NCBI RefSeq assembly: GCF_000315915.1
Contig: NC_020185.1
Location: 682,001 to 746,000 of the forward strand
Direction: 5' to 3'
Source: Henningerozyma blattae CBS 6284
Taxonomy: Eukaryota > Ascomycota > Saccharomycetes > Saccharomycetales > Saccharomycetaceae
DNA: 64,000 nucleotides
In this document: in pieces, positions 9,501 through 18,327 of the stretch
Layout: each line of letters opens with the position of its first letter
Position numbering within the stretch: position 1 is the first letter of the stretch
Position numbers and translations under genes: made by a program
The notes under the pieces: model-generated
The model's input: the letters and a program-made list of their open reading frames with translations, nothing else
What the model was told of the DNA's origin: nothing
The model's database searches: none

Positions 9501-10492
9501 TTATAATCTCTGGAACTAGAATTTTTATGACCACGGAAAGGAGATAAGTTTTGTTGGTTCAAATTGTTATTGTTATTATTATAAGAAGGAGATTGAGGAC
9601 GAGATCTCCAATTGTTAGAGTTTGAATTGTTATTTTGGTTTGTAGATCTTGAACGACGATGAGAGTTTGTTACTCTTGAGAAATCATCATCATTTGAATC
9701 TTGTCCTGATAAAGGAGTACCATTTGGAGTTGGTGGAAATTTAAATATTGGAACATTAGTGGTATCCAATTTACGAATGGGTGATCTTGAAGAAGCGTTA
9801 GTGTTAACTGGTGCAGGTGGGAATCTAAATGCAGTTGGTTGTTGACTTGTGTGGGAGTCATTTAATGAAACATTACCCACTTTATTAGCCAATGCATCTG
9901 GGTTAATATTTTCGTTTGTTTGTTGTTGTGACGATGATGATGGTAAGCCTGTAGTTCTTTTAGCTTGTTCTTCAGCAGCGGCTTTTTTGGCTTCATTTAA
10001 ACCTAACGAATGTCTTCTTGAATGACCATAAATGCTTGATTGAGACCCAGTCTTTCTATGAGAATTCATATTAGTTGGGGTATTGATATTGCTATTGAGA
10101 GAATCATAATACCCTGAATTGTTTCTCGAATGAGCTCTAGAATTATTATTTGTGTTATTATTGATTGAAGTGTTATTATTAGTGTTATTATTATTAGAAT
10201 TTGTATTAATATTTAAATATTGATTAGTTTGTTGAGCTAAATGTTGTTGTTGAGCCAATAATTGCTGTTGTTGAGCTTGAACAATTTCCAACTGTCTTTG
10301 TAAAGTGAATTGTTCAATCATCAAATTAGTCAATTCACTTTGAGTTCTTCTATGAGCCACATGGATTTGTTTAGGGCCATTTTTACCATTATTATTAGCT
10401 GGAACAAAAGTTTGATTTTGAGATTGAAGTTGATTCTGCTTTTTATTATTGATGTTTGGTGTGTTTGTGTTTGAAGTATTGTTGTAGGACAT
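6551..10492 (-). CDS. SSD1: Translational repressor Ssd1 (RNase II-like mRNA-binding protein)
   Basis: Cytoplasmic mRNA-binding protein that represses cell-wall mRNAs and is inhibited by the Cbk1 kinase. 1313 residues (S. cerevisiae 1250). The N-terminal 400 residues are disordered and Gln/Asn-rich. They contain five Cbk1 consensus sites HxRxxS-type: Ser52, Ser126, Ser150, Ser162 and Ser283. They also hold two F-[KR]-F-P Cbk1 docking motifs: FRFP at 222-225 and FKFP at 250-253. Cold-shock-like segments and an RNB domain follow (TSPLRRYADHVVHRQL near residue 1050). Ssd1 proteins are known to lack RNase II activity. Large Asn-rich inserts interrupt the middle, near residues 500-560 and 625-640. 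SSD1 next to DPL1 is the chromosome IV order (YDR293C, YDR294C). Confidence 0.97.
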   Translation of the reverse strand: MSYNNTSNTNTPNINNKKQNQLQSQNQTFVPANNNGKNGPKQIHVAHRRTQSELTNLMIEQFTLQRQLEIVQAQQQQLLAQQQHLAQQTNQYLNINTNSNNNNTNNNTSINNNTNNNSRAHSRNNSGYYDSLNSNINTPTNMNSHRKTGSQSSIYGHSRRHSLGLNEAKKAAAEEQAKRTTGLPSSSSQQQTNENINPDALANKVGNVSLNDSHTSQQPTAFRFPPAPVNTNASSRSPIRKLDTTNVPIFKFPPTPNGTPLSGQDSNDDDFSRVTNSHRRSRSTNQNNNSNSNNWRSRPQSPSYNNNNNNLNQQNLSPFRGHKNSSSRDYNSFNFLEQPPVFQKSHKPRNSNSSVGSFSLSNNNNNNNSGNTPRKSLFAPYLPQANIPELIQEGRLVTGILRVNKKNRSDAWVSTDGVLDSDIYICGSKDRNRALEGDLVAVELLVVDDVWGSKKEKEEKKRRKDASTQHDLLSLNSHDDYHNDASASIINNANTTNSPHTPSSNSPFSSNNQNNNQSNSNNSNTTTTTLSTRSITPSSGGDNDDSNSPGIRRRGSLKQRPTQKKNDDVEVEGQSLLLVEEEEISDEFKPLYAGHVVAVLDRIPGQLFSGTLGLLRPSQQQQKNNDDNNNNNNNNNHHKMTHTPKIVWFKPTDKKVPLIAIPTELAPKDFVENAEKYSDTLFVASIKRWPITSLHPFGILVSELGLINDPNVEIDSILRDNNFLSNEYQDPNNPSQERSTLYALPLTDEQMASRRDLTNESTVAISSNGIVSEFAVHIKEIDNDIIEFGAHVIDATAHIEENSSLDRRARKRSSAVFMPQKIVNLLPKVLNDSLTLAPGKKSATLSVICLLNKETYEIKSTWIGETVINPTASLSISQIDEAITNSDQQKTSFINDMHNVAQHFYSQRLENKGAKISESLSLLESLDDEKVRVDLNIFDRYVGTAVVTELERKANCIVAEKIYSKLGNSAFLRRQAQPIRSKMISLQRKIQKFGYDLDITSADSLIRSILGIDDDDVRCGAELLFFKTMTRARYFIAGKVEPDQYGDYTLNLPLFTHFTSPLRRYADHVVHRQLKSILHDNSYNEDLDSLKITSEYCNFKKDCAHQAQEQAVHLLLCKTINDMGNRIGQLLTVATVLQVYESSFDVFIPEFGIEKRVHGDQLPLIKAEFDSANRVLELYWKPEVDSATFVPADEKNPKSYRNSIKNKFRSSTQEIINEEYLKIKNDVPGISDSLANELRNMDLKVPELRLPPQAPGKSGFATLCSLTETRVENDNHIEVIREMQKIPILLRAEIGMALPCLSVRTINPFMKEK

Positions 10493-12404
10493 AGTTTAAA
10501 TGGTAATCTGAAGGTATTAGTGGTATTGATAAACAAAATTGAAATAATTGAGAATAATAATAAAAGAAGAAATAAAAAAAAGATGCGTACTGTTTGGATT
10601 TTCTTACGTAAAAAATATTTGTATATTTTTTTACTTTTTTGAAGAAATACGTAACTAGTACAAAGCAATGTTTATTTTAATAATGAATGAGCAAATAGAG
10701 TATGAGATGTAATCTACTCGTGGTATCTTGATTATTATTTTGTTTTGTGTTACTTTACTTTATTTTTTTTTTTGTTTTTGACTTTCGACACACCAACTAA
10801 TGAGGTTGGAGATTTTTTTTTTATTAGTTTTTTTATTTTTTCGTTCACTATGAAAATATCTCTCTTAATCTTTCAAGAAGGAATTTTTCTTTTAACCAAA
10901 AAAAAAAAGAAAAGATGGAAAATTAAGGATCTAATTTTTTTCTAAGGATAAAAAATGAAAATGCTTAATAAAAAAAAAATTGGGATTAAAACGAGTGGGA
11001 AAAAAAAATAAATAAAACTTTTTTAGAACCAAAAAAAAGGGTTAGCTAGTTTAACGTATAAATGTTGTGGTTTTCCAATGAATGGTTCGGTATAATAATG
11101 ATTGGGAATTTCTTGCGCTAAACTCTGTCGGAAATAACTACTTAAAACAATCTAATCTGGTGTTAATATCACGCCACCTTAGGATTATTCTTGCAAAACT
11201 AAAAAGAAAAATTAAAAAAGAAAGGTATAGTAAACTTTCTATCGAGATTTTAAATTTTAATGAGGGGATGACTAATGCAGTTAGTAAATTGACAGTCAAA
11301 TGAATGGATGGGCGGTAGTAAGACGTCACGTTTAAGTTTTCCCTAAAATCTCAACAACTTTAATTTTTTTCTAATATCTTGTTTATTCACAGCTAAGAAT
11401 ATTGAAGTTTGAAAGTTTCAGATATTTCTTTGTTTATGAGCAAAGGAGGAGAGGGAGTAAGTTAAAGGATTAATTAAGGATTAGGATTAATAATCTGTCG
11501 ATAGGTATATATGTAATAACAAGTTCTACTATACCAAGTTTAAAAAAATATATATATAAATAAAAAAAAAAAAAAATTAAAGTAAGAGTTTGAATAAATT
11601 ATTATTACTCAAGGAACTTCTTGATTAACATACAGTTAATGAGTTAACGATTCGTACGATAATAATATACTAAACTCTCCTTTCTCATTGGTGATAGTAA
11701 TTGTCATCAAATGAAATGCTGTTGCCAGACACTGTGGTCCAATTCCCTTGAACCCATTTTGGAATGAACTATCATCTTTCCTAGAATTACTTTGGATGAA
11801 TCTGGGACTTCTATTTCCCAAGCTAGAGATATTATGCTTGTTTCAGTGTGTATAGATATTTCAATTAGAGCTATTAGTAGAAATTTATTAGACGTTGAAA
11901 TTCGTCTAGTTTCCTCCTTTGTAAAGAAATTGCCTCCTCTTTTTACCTTTTAAAATGGCTGGTACGTTTGTTTCTAGAGTTAAAAATAACGCGAAGACAA
12001 TGACGCGTAGCACAAAAAAATGTTGCAGCACGTGATGGGATGTTACTATTAATAGACGTTGTTATGAAGATTTTAAGTGTCATTAAGAAAAATAAAAAAA
12101 TGACAAAGTGTATTAAACTGCAGTGTATATCAAGTATCAGCTTAAAGAATGCAGAATTAACATTTAAGAAAAAAAAAAAAATGGGATTTATTAAAAATTG
12201 ATGATACAGTCTAGTTATACGCTGTTATGTAAGTATATAGGATGAAGTGGGGGGGCGGAAAGGCGTAGGGGAGGCGTAGTGCATAGGGCAATACGTAAGG
12301 GTATGAATATTAATTAAATTGAATTGAATTGAATTGAATTGAATTTGGTTATGCAGTTTTAAGAGGATGATTGAAGATAAAAAAAAATAAAAAAAAAAAA
12401 AAGT
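10493..12404. other. 1.9-kb intergenic region upstream of SSD1
   Basis: The longest gene-free stretch in the window: the SSD1 5' region and the BRL1-like gene's 3' flank. It has many A and T runs, a CACGTG box near 12029 and a pentanucleotide repeat near its right end. Short open frames at 11082-11303, 11138-11329 and 11636-11821 match nothing I recognise. A long regulatory 5' leader for SSD1 is possible but not shown. Confidence 0.5.
12317..12345. repeat. GAATT pentanucleotide tandem repeat
   Basis: Five uninterrupted GAATT units at 12321-12345, preceded by one diverged unit, in the 3' flank of the BRL1-like gene. Confidence 0.9.
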
Positions 12405-13220
12405 TCAATCATCGAGTTTCTCTTGTTGTTTATCTCTATTGGGAACATGATTGTTATTATTGTTATTGTTATTATTATTATTGAGAAAAAGTTGAATATT
12501 TTTCTTGTTGATGATAGTTATGAGTAATTGAATAAAGAAGATAAATCCGATTATCCCCAAATTCAAAAACAAATATTGATATTCTTTTAATTTGTATTTA
12601 GTACAATAAGTGATGATATTTTGCAAATTAGTTGTAAGATTCATACAAATTTCCCAATGTTGACAATTTTTAAATGAAATTTTAGAATCCATATTTTTCA
12701 TTGAACAATTTTTCAAAAAATAAAATTTTTTACAATTTTTCTTTTGATTGTCAAAAGAATGAGAAATTTTAATTAAATTAATAATCATAAGAATTAAATC
12801 AATGAAAAAGACAATGTTAATAAACATTTGAAAATTTTTCAGTATAAAAGATTGCGTTTCCTGAGGTAGGGAAGAGGAAGGATCGGCAGAGGGAGAGACA
12901 GGAGAGAGCGTTAATGGATCTTCGGTCGTTTCTTTATCTGATTCTTCACCATCATTCACAAGTGTTAAATCTTGATTTTCGTGAGTATCCTGATGGGAGT
13001 TTTCGCTTACTGGAGATTGGAGTTGTTTAGATCCACTTTCATCAGTAGTAGTAGTTATACTTGAATTTAAATTTGAAGTTGTAATGATTAAACTATTTCT
13101 TGGAGAAGGTCTGTATTCATTTCTCAACGGGGATGCATTATTTGGTGTGTATTGTAGATATTTACTTAGTATATCTTTGGAGAGACCAGGAGAGGGGTCC
13201 TTTGCATGATCTTCCAACAT
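12405..13220 (-). CDS. BRL1: Brr6/Brl1-family nuclear envelope membrane protein, divergent
   Basis: 271 residues. Family membership rests on two membrane helices (about 132-152 and 215-237) that bracket a lumenal segment with four spaced cysteines: Cys163, Cys172, Cys186 and Cys192, the last pair in CxxWxxCM (186-193), a hallmark of Brr6/Brl1 proteins, which help nuclear pore complexes insert and keep nuclear envelope lipids in order. Position supports BRL1: in S. cerevisiae YHR036W (BRL1) lies close to YHR038W (RRF1) on the same strand, and here the gene is near RRF1 in matching orientation. It is much shorter than S. cerevisiae Brl1 (471) and poorly conserved outside the Cys region. The N-terminal 120 residues are disordered and acidic, and a poly-Asn run (247-257) lies near the C-terminus. 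It could instead be a Brr6-like paralogue. Confidence 0.65.
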   Translation of the reverse strand: MLEDHAKDPSPGLSKDILSKYLQYTPNNASPLRNEYRPSPRNSLIITTSNLNSSITTTTDESGSKQLQSPVSENSHQDTHENQDLTLVNDGEESDKETTEDPLTLSPVSPSADPSSSLPQETQSFILKNFQMFINIVFFIDLILMIINLIKISHSFDNQKKNCKKFYFLKNCSMKNMDSKISFKNCQHWEICMNLTTNLQNIITYCTKYKLKEYQYLFLNLGIIGFIFFIQLLITIINKKNIQLFLNNNNNNNNNNNHVPNRDKQQEKLDD

Positions 13221-13234
13221 TTGTGTGGAGAGAC

Positions 13235-13248
13235 GGGGGGGGGGGGGG
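13235..13248. repeat. Run of 14 G
   Basis: Uninterrupted G14 on the plus strand, so C14 in the sense strand just 15 nt upstream of the BRL1-like start codon. Long G runs are rare in this AT-rich sequence. Confidence 0.9.
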
Positions 13249-13492
13249 AGTTAGGACTGGAGGAGAGGGGTAGGTAAGACGTAATTATATATGAAAAAAA
13301 AATTTTTTGTATTATATATATATATTTGTGTGTATCGATTAGAATAAGCAGAGATGTATAAATTCAAACAAGTAAAGATTCAAACAAGATTAGTTGAAGC
13401 TAATTTAGTTTATAGTAGAAAATTCCTTTGCGTTCCCCGGCGATGCAAAATTAGGGGAAACTCACAAAGTTTATAGAGTTGAGTTTGCGTTT

Positions 13493-13556
13493 GCAATTTT
13501 GCAATTTTGCACTTTTGCAATTTTGCACTTTTGCAATTTTGCAATTTTGCACTTTT
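13493..13556. repeat. 8-bp tandem repeat GCA(A/C)TTTT, eight copies
   Basis: Eight consecutive 8-bp units alternating GCAATTTT and GCACTTTT in the order A,A,C,A,C,A,A,C, with a ninth degenerate unit. It lies between the BRL1-like gene and DPL1. Confidence 0.92.
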
Positions 13557-13678
13557 GCAATTATTACTCCTAATTCTCCTTAAGTTTTGTCCTGATCTCA
13601 AGTGCGAAGGTACAAGGGAATCGGAAAAGTGTAAATGTCCGTTTACGGATGAATCAGGTAAATATAAGCGAGTATTAA

Positions 13679-13740
13679 GGTAAAGGGTAAAGGGTAAAGG
13701 GTAAAGTGCAAAGTGCATTGCAATGCAATGCAAAATGCAA
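13679..13740. repeat. GGTAAAG heptamer repeat followed by TGCAA-rich repeat
   Basis: About four GGTAAAG units (13679-13706), then overlapping GCAATGCAATGC words to about 13740. Gene-free region between the BRL1-like gene and DPL1. Confidence 0.8.
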
Positions 13741-13846
13741 AGCAATACAATATAATATAATATAAAAACAAAAAAATTATATATAGATATAAATTAGAAA
13801 TACATAATGTGGGACGGAAGGAAAGAACAAAAAGATGAGCTGGTGG

Positions 13847-15631
13847 TTAGTATTTTCTTGCATGATCTTTGGATTTTGTATTTTCAAACTCTTCAGGACT
13901 TAATTTGTACAAGGCATCTAAGAAGCCTACAATCATCTTGTCAACGACACCTGTAGTCTTTACAGATCCAGCAACACCGTATAGAGCACTTGTACCTGCA
14001 CTTGAAGGTTTGGCATTTGGATCTGCAGCCATCTCGTCGGCGACTTCTTTCAAGACTCTTAGCGTTTCGTCTATCTTGTCGAAATTACTTCTGGTGACAC
14101 AGATATGGACAGAGGCCGGTCTTTGTAATGAACATAAATGCCAACCTTTCTTGGACATTTTATCGGCCATCTCATGAATATCGATGACGTTTGATCTCAA
14201 TGCAACAACAGTCAATAATGGATCACCAATGATTTGGACTTGTTTAATATTTTCTTGGATGAATTTTTTCATTCTTCTTGCAATGGTGACCAAATCATGA
14301 CTTGATTTGGTATAGCCGTCATCACCGATATTCACCATAGTAGCCCAACAACCAGCCATTAGAGCACCTGGTCTTGAACCTGCTAAAGTTGGAGAACCGT
14401 ATAATCCACCAGTCCAATGAGGATCTACGTAATATTGCTGTTGTCTTAATTCTGGGGTTCTATACATGATTGTAGAGGAACCCTTGGGGGCAAACCCATA
14501 TTTATGAGTGTCACATGAGATGGAAGTGACACCAGGTAATCTGAAATCGAAAAGTGGTAAATCATGGAACCCAGCTTTTTCCATAAAGGCAATGATAAAT
14601 GAACCCAAACAACAATCGACATGTAACGGGATATTATAACGAGTGGCCAAGACACTTAACCCTTCAATATCATCTATAATCCCATGAGGATAATTAGGAG
14701 CCGATCCAACTAACAAGATGGTATTTTTATTAATTAAACGTTTAACTTTTTTCAAATCAACTTGGAAAGTGACGGGGTCCAATTCGACATGATGTAATTT
14801 AATACCGAAATAATAGGAAGCTTTGTCAAAACCAGCATGAGCAGTGATTGGAGCAATCATTTCCGGTTTACGTATGCCTCTGTGATGATAAGCATACATC
14901 TTTGCACTCAAACATGCAAGAAGTAAAGATTCAGTACCACCGGAAGTGGAAGTACCGCATCCGGTGGATGGAGCATTGAACATATTCAAAACCATGGAAA
15001 CAATCTCGGATTCCATCTTTCTGACTGCAGGGAAAACATCTGGATGTAATTGGTTAGCCACACAAAACTTCTCATAAACAATACTTTGCAAATGAATCAA
15101 CTGTTTACCGCCATGATAAACAGCCCCTGAGACTCTACCGTCTTCCCAATTGGAATGAGGAATGATGGCTTGCATTCTATCAACTTCTTGCATGATTTCC
15201 TCGTGGGAAAGTCCCTTGGAAGGTAATGCTGGGAAACTCAACAGTGAAGGGTCGTCTCTGATCAATTCTTCTTGGATGGTGTCTAGAGCCTTTGAGATTT
15301 CTTTGTCTACTTTGGAAGTCAAGATGGAATGCAGAATGAAATTAAAGAATTTTTTGGATACGATATGATGGATTTTTTTAAGCGAGCCGAGGGGACCGTA
15401 CATGTACAAGTTTTTGCAGAAAAAATGGAGGGATTTGTAGATGAGCAGGAGGAAGAGGTAATCTTTGATGAGATCTATGGGGGATGCCTGGTTGTAATGG
15501 GCACGCAATTGCGCTAGCAATTGCGTGGCCATTAGCAATGGGGATTCCAGTTGAGACTGCCATTGCAAGGGTAAATACGATTGCAATTGCGTGAGCAATT
15601 GCTGTTGTACGATGGATGACGATTGGTTCAT
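13847..15631 (-). CDS. DPL1: Sphingosine/dihydrosphingosine-1-phosphate lyase
   Basis: ER-membrane PLP enzyme that cleaves long-chain base phosphates to a fatty aldehyde and phosphoethanolamine, the exit step of sphingolipid breakdown. 594 residues (S. cerevisiae 589). One membrane segment lies near residues 59-75 (KDYLFLLLIYKSLHFF). The catalytic fold begins at about 165 with VSGAVYHGG, then CGTSTSGGTESLLLAC (about 225-240). The PLP lysine is Lys377 in SCDTHKYGFAPKG. The N-terminal 45 residues are Gln/Leu-rich and not conserved. The S. cerevisiae neighbours HDA2 and MHR1 are missing between this gene and SUR2, which acts in the same pathway. Confidence 0.97.
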   Translation of the reverse strand: MNQSSSIVQQQLLTQLQSYLPLQWQSQLESPLLMATQLLAQLRAHYNQASPIDLIKDYLFLLLIYKSLHFFCKNLYMYGPLGSLKKIHHIVSKKFFNFILHSILTSKVDKEISKALDTIQEELIRDDPSLLSFPALPSKGLSHEEIMQEVDRMQAIIPHSNWEDGRVSGAVYHGGKQLIHLQSIVYEKFCVANQLHPDVFPAVRKMESEIVSMVLNMFNAPSTGCGTSTSGGTESLLLACLSAKMYAYHHRGIRKPEMIAPITAHAGFDKASYYFGIKLHHVELDPVTFQVDLKKVKRLINKNTILLVGSAPNYPHGIIDDIEGLSVLATRYNIPLHVDCCLGSFIIAFMEKAGFHDLPLFDFRLPGVTSISCDTHKYGFAPKGSSTIMYRTPELRQQQYYVDPHWTGGLYGSPTLAGSRPGALMAGCWATMVNIGDDGYTKSSHDLVTIARRMKKFIQENIKQVQIIGDPLLTVVALRSNVIDIHEMADKMSKKGWHLCSLQRPASVHICVTRSNFDKIDETLRVLKEVADEMAADPNAKPSSAGTSALYGVAGSVKTTGVVDKMIVGFLDALYKLSPEEFENTKSKDHARKY

Positions 15632-16966
15632 TAAAAAAGACGTTCGTCTGCTGTGGGGGAGCCAAAGAAGAAAAAGAGAAGAAAAAAGGAATCGGCGTAG
15701 TGGTGAATTATTTATATTAAAAACTTGCCTCTATCAAAAGATGGAAAGTGATATATACTCTGAATAAATAAACAAGTCATGGCAAACTTTACAAGGGGAG
15801 TAAACATTGGTGTTAGTATATTTATACACTCTTGAACGGTTAAGGGCCCGTGGCCCAAATTAGGAAGTTGCCATCCAGATGGCAAAAAAAGAAAAAATTC
15901 GATTCGGCCGATTCGGTCGGAGAGTCACGTGCGGCGTCAGGGGCAGCGTCATTAAAGGGGTTGCGAGGGCGACGACAGCAATGCGGCGCCACTAAACCCG
16001 CGCGGCGCCACTAATGCCACGCCACTAATGCCTCCCGCTAATGCCTCCCTTTGCCCCACAGCGTTCCGCGGAACTCGCCTGATTCGCAGTCAGCCCACCA
16101 CCAGATCGCATTCTATCTTGCCGTCCCAATTGAGTAGCGGCATACCAGAATGCATGTCCGCATATGGCAACTGATAAGCGCGCTTGCGCCAACTGCCATT
16201 GCGGGATTTACGAGCGATCTGCACGATCGCATTCCGCATGGGGCACAGATCTAGCCGAGCACGCCTTTCTCAGCACGCCGTCTCTGCATTGTGTTTCCAC
16301 AGTGGTGTCTGCATAATCTACCAGCCGGCCGGAACTGGTGCGGTGCCCAGAAGAAACCGCACCCCAATCCGGCCCTCGTATACCGCACATTCCCGAATGT
16401 CCCCGCGCAGCTGGCTGGGCCGCGGCCATTACTAAACGGCGCGCCACTTTACTGTGGTTTGCTTTCTTTGCACTTTGCACTCCAGTCTGCTTTTTCTCTG
16501 CCTGTCTCCTCTGTCTCCTCTGTTTCCTCTGCATTACCCGCTTTCTCTCGCTGACACCACCCGCGCCTGCTCGCGCCCGCTCGCGCCCGTCTAAACTTCT
16601 TTTTTTGGCTTCCTCTCTGTATGTGTGTTTTCCCTCTGTGTGTGTTTTCGCTCTGTGTGCGTTTTCCCTCTCTTGTCTCTCTGTTATCAATTTCCCACTG
16701 AGTCTCTTTCTCAGTTTGTCGCGCCGCCTATATAAAAAGCCACTGCCTCTACACATACGATACCAACATGACAAACAGGTGTTAGCTCGTTGTATAATCT
16801 ACATACAAATCATCTCATTACTACTACGGCCACTAGCACTGCAAACTTTGAACCTCTTCAGTCTCGTACTAGCAGTAGCATCGCAAAACGCCTTTCTCAC
16901 GCACGCACGCACGCACACACGCACACACGCACACGCACACCCGCACCAAGCTTACAAGCCTCAATA
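15632..16966. promoter_or_regulatory. GC-rich divergent promoter region of DPL1 and SUR2
   Basis: Between divergent DPL1 and SUR2. From about 15840 to 16600 the DNA is strongly GC-rich; by hand count 16321-16380 is 41/60 G+C, against 10/60 in 57421-57480. It carries repeated GCGGCGCCACTAA (twice near 15980-16015) and related ACTAATGCC words, and a CACGTG at 15926-15931. Pyrimidine-rich TCTCTGT and CTCTGTGTG repeats follow at 16490-16690. A TATATAAAA TATA box is at about 16730. Open frames here on both strands are low-complexity and not gene-like. Confidence 0.7.
16900..16943. repeat. CACGCA/CACACG microsatellite in the SUR2 leader
   Basis: Alternating CACG and CACA units end 24 bp before the SUR2 ATG. 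The frame is open through it, but the protein homology starts downstream, so this is 5' leader. Confidence 0.88.
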
Positions 16967-18022
16967 ATGAACTGCTCAGATTCGGTGCGCTATCCCTTTC
17001 TACACGGTCCGCAGCCGCCCATCTCGCTTAAAGCAAGACCAGACCTTTTGAGCTGGATGTCCGATGGGACGTTTGCTCTGGTGGCCCCTGTCGTTGCTTA
17101 CTGGGTGTTTTCACTGTTTTTCCATGTCATCGACACTTTTAAGCTTCTCGAAAAATATAGGATCCATCCACCAGAAGAGATTGCTAGTAAAAACCACGCT
17201 TCGCGACTCAATGTCTTGGCCGAGGTGATATTCCAGCACCTGTTGCAGACTGTGGTTGGGTTTTGGTTTAACCGTTGGGACGGCCATCCGGTCACGGGGT
17301 TTGAAAAACGCGAAATGTGGAACTGGCGTCGCAACGTGCCAGGCGTTGTCCCGGACGTTCTTGTGGTGTGGGCCTACCGTTACGGGTTGTCGTTTGTGAA
17401 ATTGACTTTGGGGTTCATGTTCATCGACACTTGGCAATACTGGTTGCATTATTTGATGCATGCGAACCGTCGTCTGTACAAGATGTTCCATTCGGTCCAT
17501 CACAGACTGTATGTGCCGTACGCCTACGGTGCGCTGTACAACGCCCCCATGGAAGGTTTGATCTTGGACACTTTGGGAACCGGGTTGGCCATGGTTCTTA
17601 CCGGGTTGACCCACCGTGAAGAACTGGTGTTGTTCACTTTCGCCACTCTAAAGACTGTCGATGACCATTGTGGCTACGCCATCCCAGCCGACCCGTTCCA
17701 ATGGTTCTTCCCCAACAACGCTGTCTACCACGATATCCACCATCAAACGTTCGGCATGAACTACAACTTCGCCCAGCCTTTCTTCACCTTCTGGGACTCG
17801 CTTGTCAACACGCAATACCCAGACTTCCAAGCTTACAGCAAGCAACAGAGAAGAATCTCCATCGACAAGTACAAGGAGTTCTTGGCCAAGAGGGAGCAGG
17901 AAAAGAGGGAAAAGATTGCCAAGTTGAAGGACGCAAACGCCTTTATCAAGGACAAGACCGACGCTGTTGCGTCTGGTGTGGCTGCCCACGTCACCGCACA
18001 GGTCGCCAGTGTAACCGCTTAG
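16967..18022 (+). CDS. SUR2: Sphinganine C4-hydroxylase (Sur2)
   Basis: ER diiron enzyme of the fatty acid hydroxylase/sterol desaturase superfamily that hydroxylates sphinganine at C4 to make phytosphingosine. 351 residues (S. cerevisiae 349). The iron-ligand histidine boxes are HYLMH (161-165), HSVHH (175-179) and HDIHH (255-259), with DDH in TVDDHCGYA. Hydrophobic segments are near residues 32-52 and 135-155. I chose the ATG at 16967 because the frame upstream only translates a CACACG repeat. Codon third positions are markedly GC-rich compared with most of the window. The C-terminus (KREQEKREK) is charged. SUR2 and BFR2 are neighbours as at YDR297W/YDR299W, without ATP5 between them. Confidence 0.97.
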   Translation: MNCSDSVRYPFLHGPQPPISLKARPDLLSWMSDGTFALVAPVVAYWVFSLFFHVIDTFKLLEKYRIHPPEEIASKNHASRLNVLAEVIFQHLLQTVVGFWFNRWDGHPVTGFEKREMWNWRRNVPGVVPDVLVVWAYRYGLSFVKLTLGFMFIDTWQYWLHYLMHANRRLYKMFHSVHHRLYVPYAYGALYNAPMEGLILDTLGTGLAMVLTGLTHREELVLFTFATLKTVDDHCGYAIPADPFQWFFPNNAVYHDIHHQTFGMNYNFAQPFFTFWDSLVNTQYPDFQAYSKQQRRISIDKYKEFLAKREQEKREKIAKLKDANAFIKDKTDAVASGVAAHVTAQVASVTA

Positions 18023-18189
18023 TCCCCAATGCCTTTCCACCTTCTCCAGCATCAGCTTGTATTTTATTTATACATTTAACGGTCTTTAACAAACTCACTA
18101 TATAGAATTATGATATATACGATACGCAACACGATACGCAATACGCAGCACAAATTGCACACGCTACGGCGGAGGATGTGCCTCGGCCC

Positions 18190-18222
18190 TGGAAACGTTT
18201 GGGAAACGTTTGGGAAACGTCG
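18190..18222. repeat. Three 11-bp repeats GGGAAACGTTT upstream of BFR2
   Basis: Three near-identical copies in tandem at exact 11-bp spacing, each containing the sequence GGAAACGT. They lie about 160-190 bp before the BFR2 ATG and just ahead of the PAC/RRPE pair. Confidence 0.88.
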
Positions 18223-18241
18223 GTCACATTTTTCATTTTTT

Positions 18242-18279
18242 CATGCGATGCGATGCGATGAGCTTATGGAAAATTTTCA
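18242..18279 (+). promoter_or_regulatory. PAC and RRPE elements upstream of BFR2
   Basis: A perfect PAC (GCGATGAG, 18255-18262) preceded by GCGAT pentamer repeats, then an RRPE-like TGGAAAATTTTCA (18267-18279). This is the standard Dot6/Tod6 plus Stb3 module of ribosome-biogenesis genes, 100-125 bp before the ATG. A TATATATATA run follows near 18295. Confidence 0.75.
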
Positions 18280-18327
18280 CACAGTGAAGCCTGTTATATA
18301 TATAAGTGTGTGTGGGCGTGTATGGGC

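Noticed and set aside
11082..11821. Short frames in the SSD1 upstream region
   Set aside because: All under 75 codons, overlapping on both strands, without homology; no splice signals tie them together.
16208..16967. Long open frames on both strands in the GC-rich SUR2 upstream region (188 and 209 codons)
   Set aside because: They overlap each other on opposite strands, are Arg/Ser or Leu/Ser low-complexity, match no family I know and cover the promoter; long stop-free frames are expected in GC-rich DNA.
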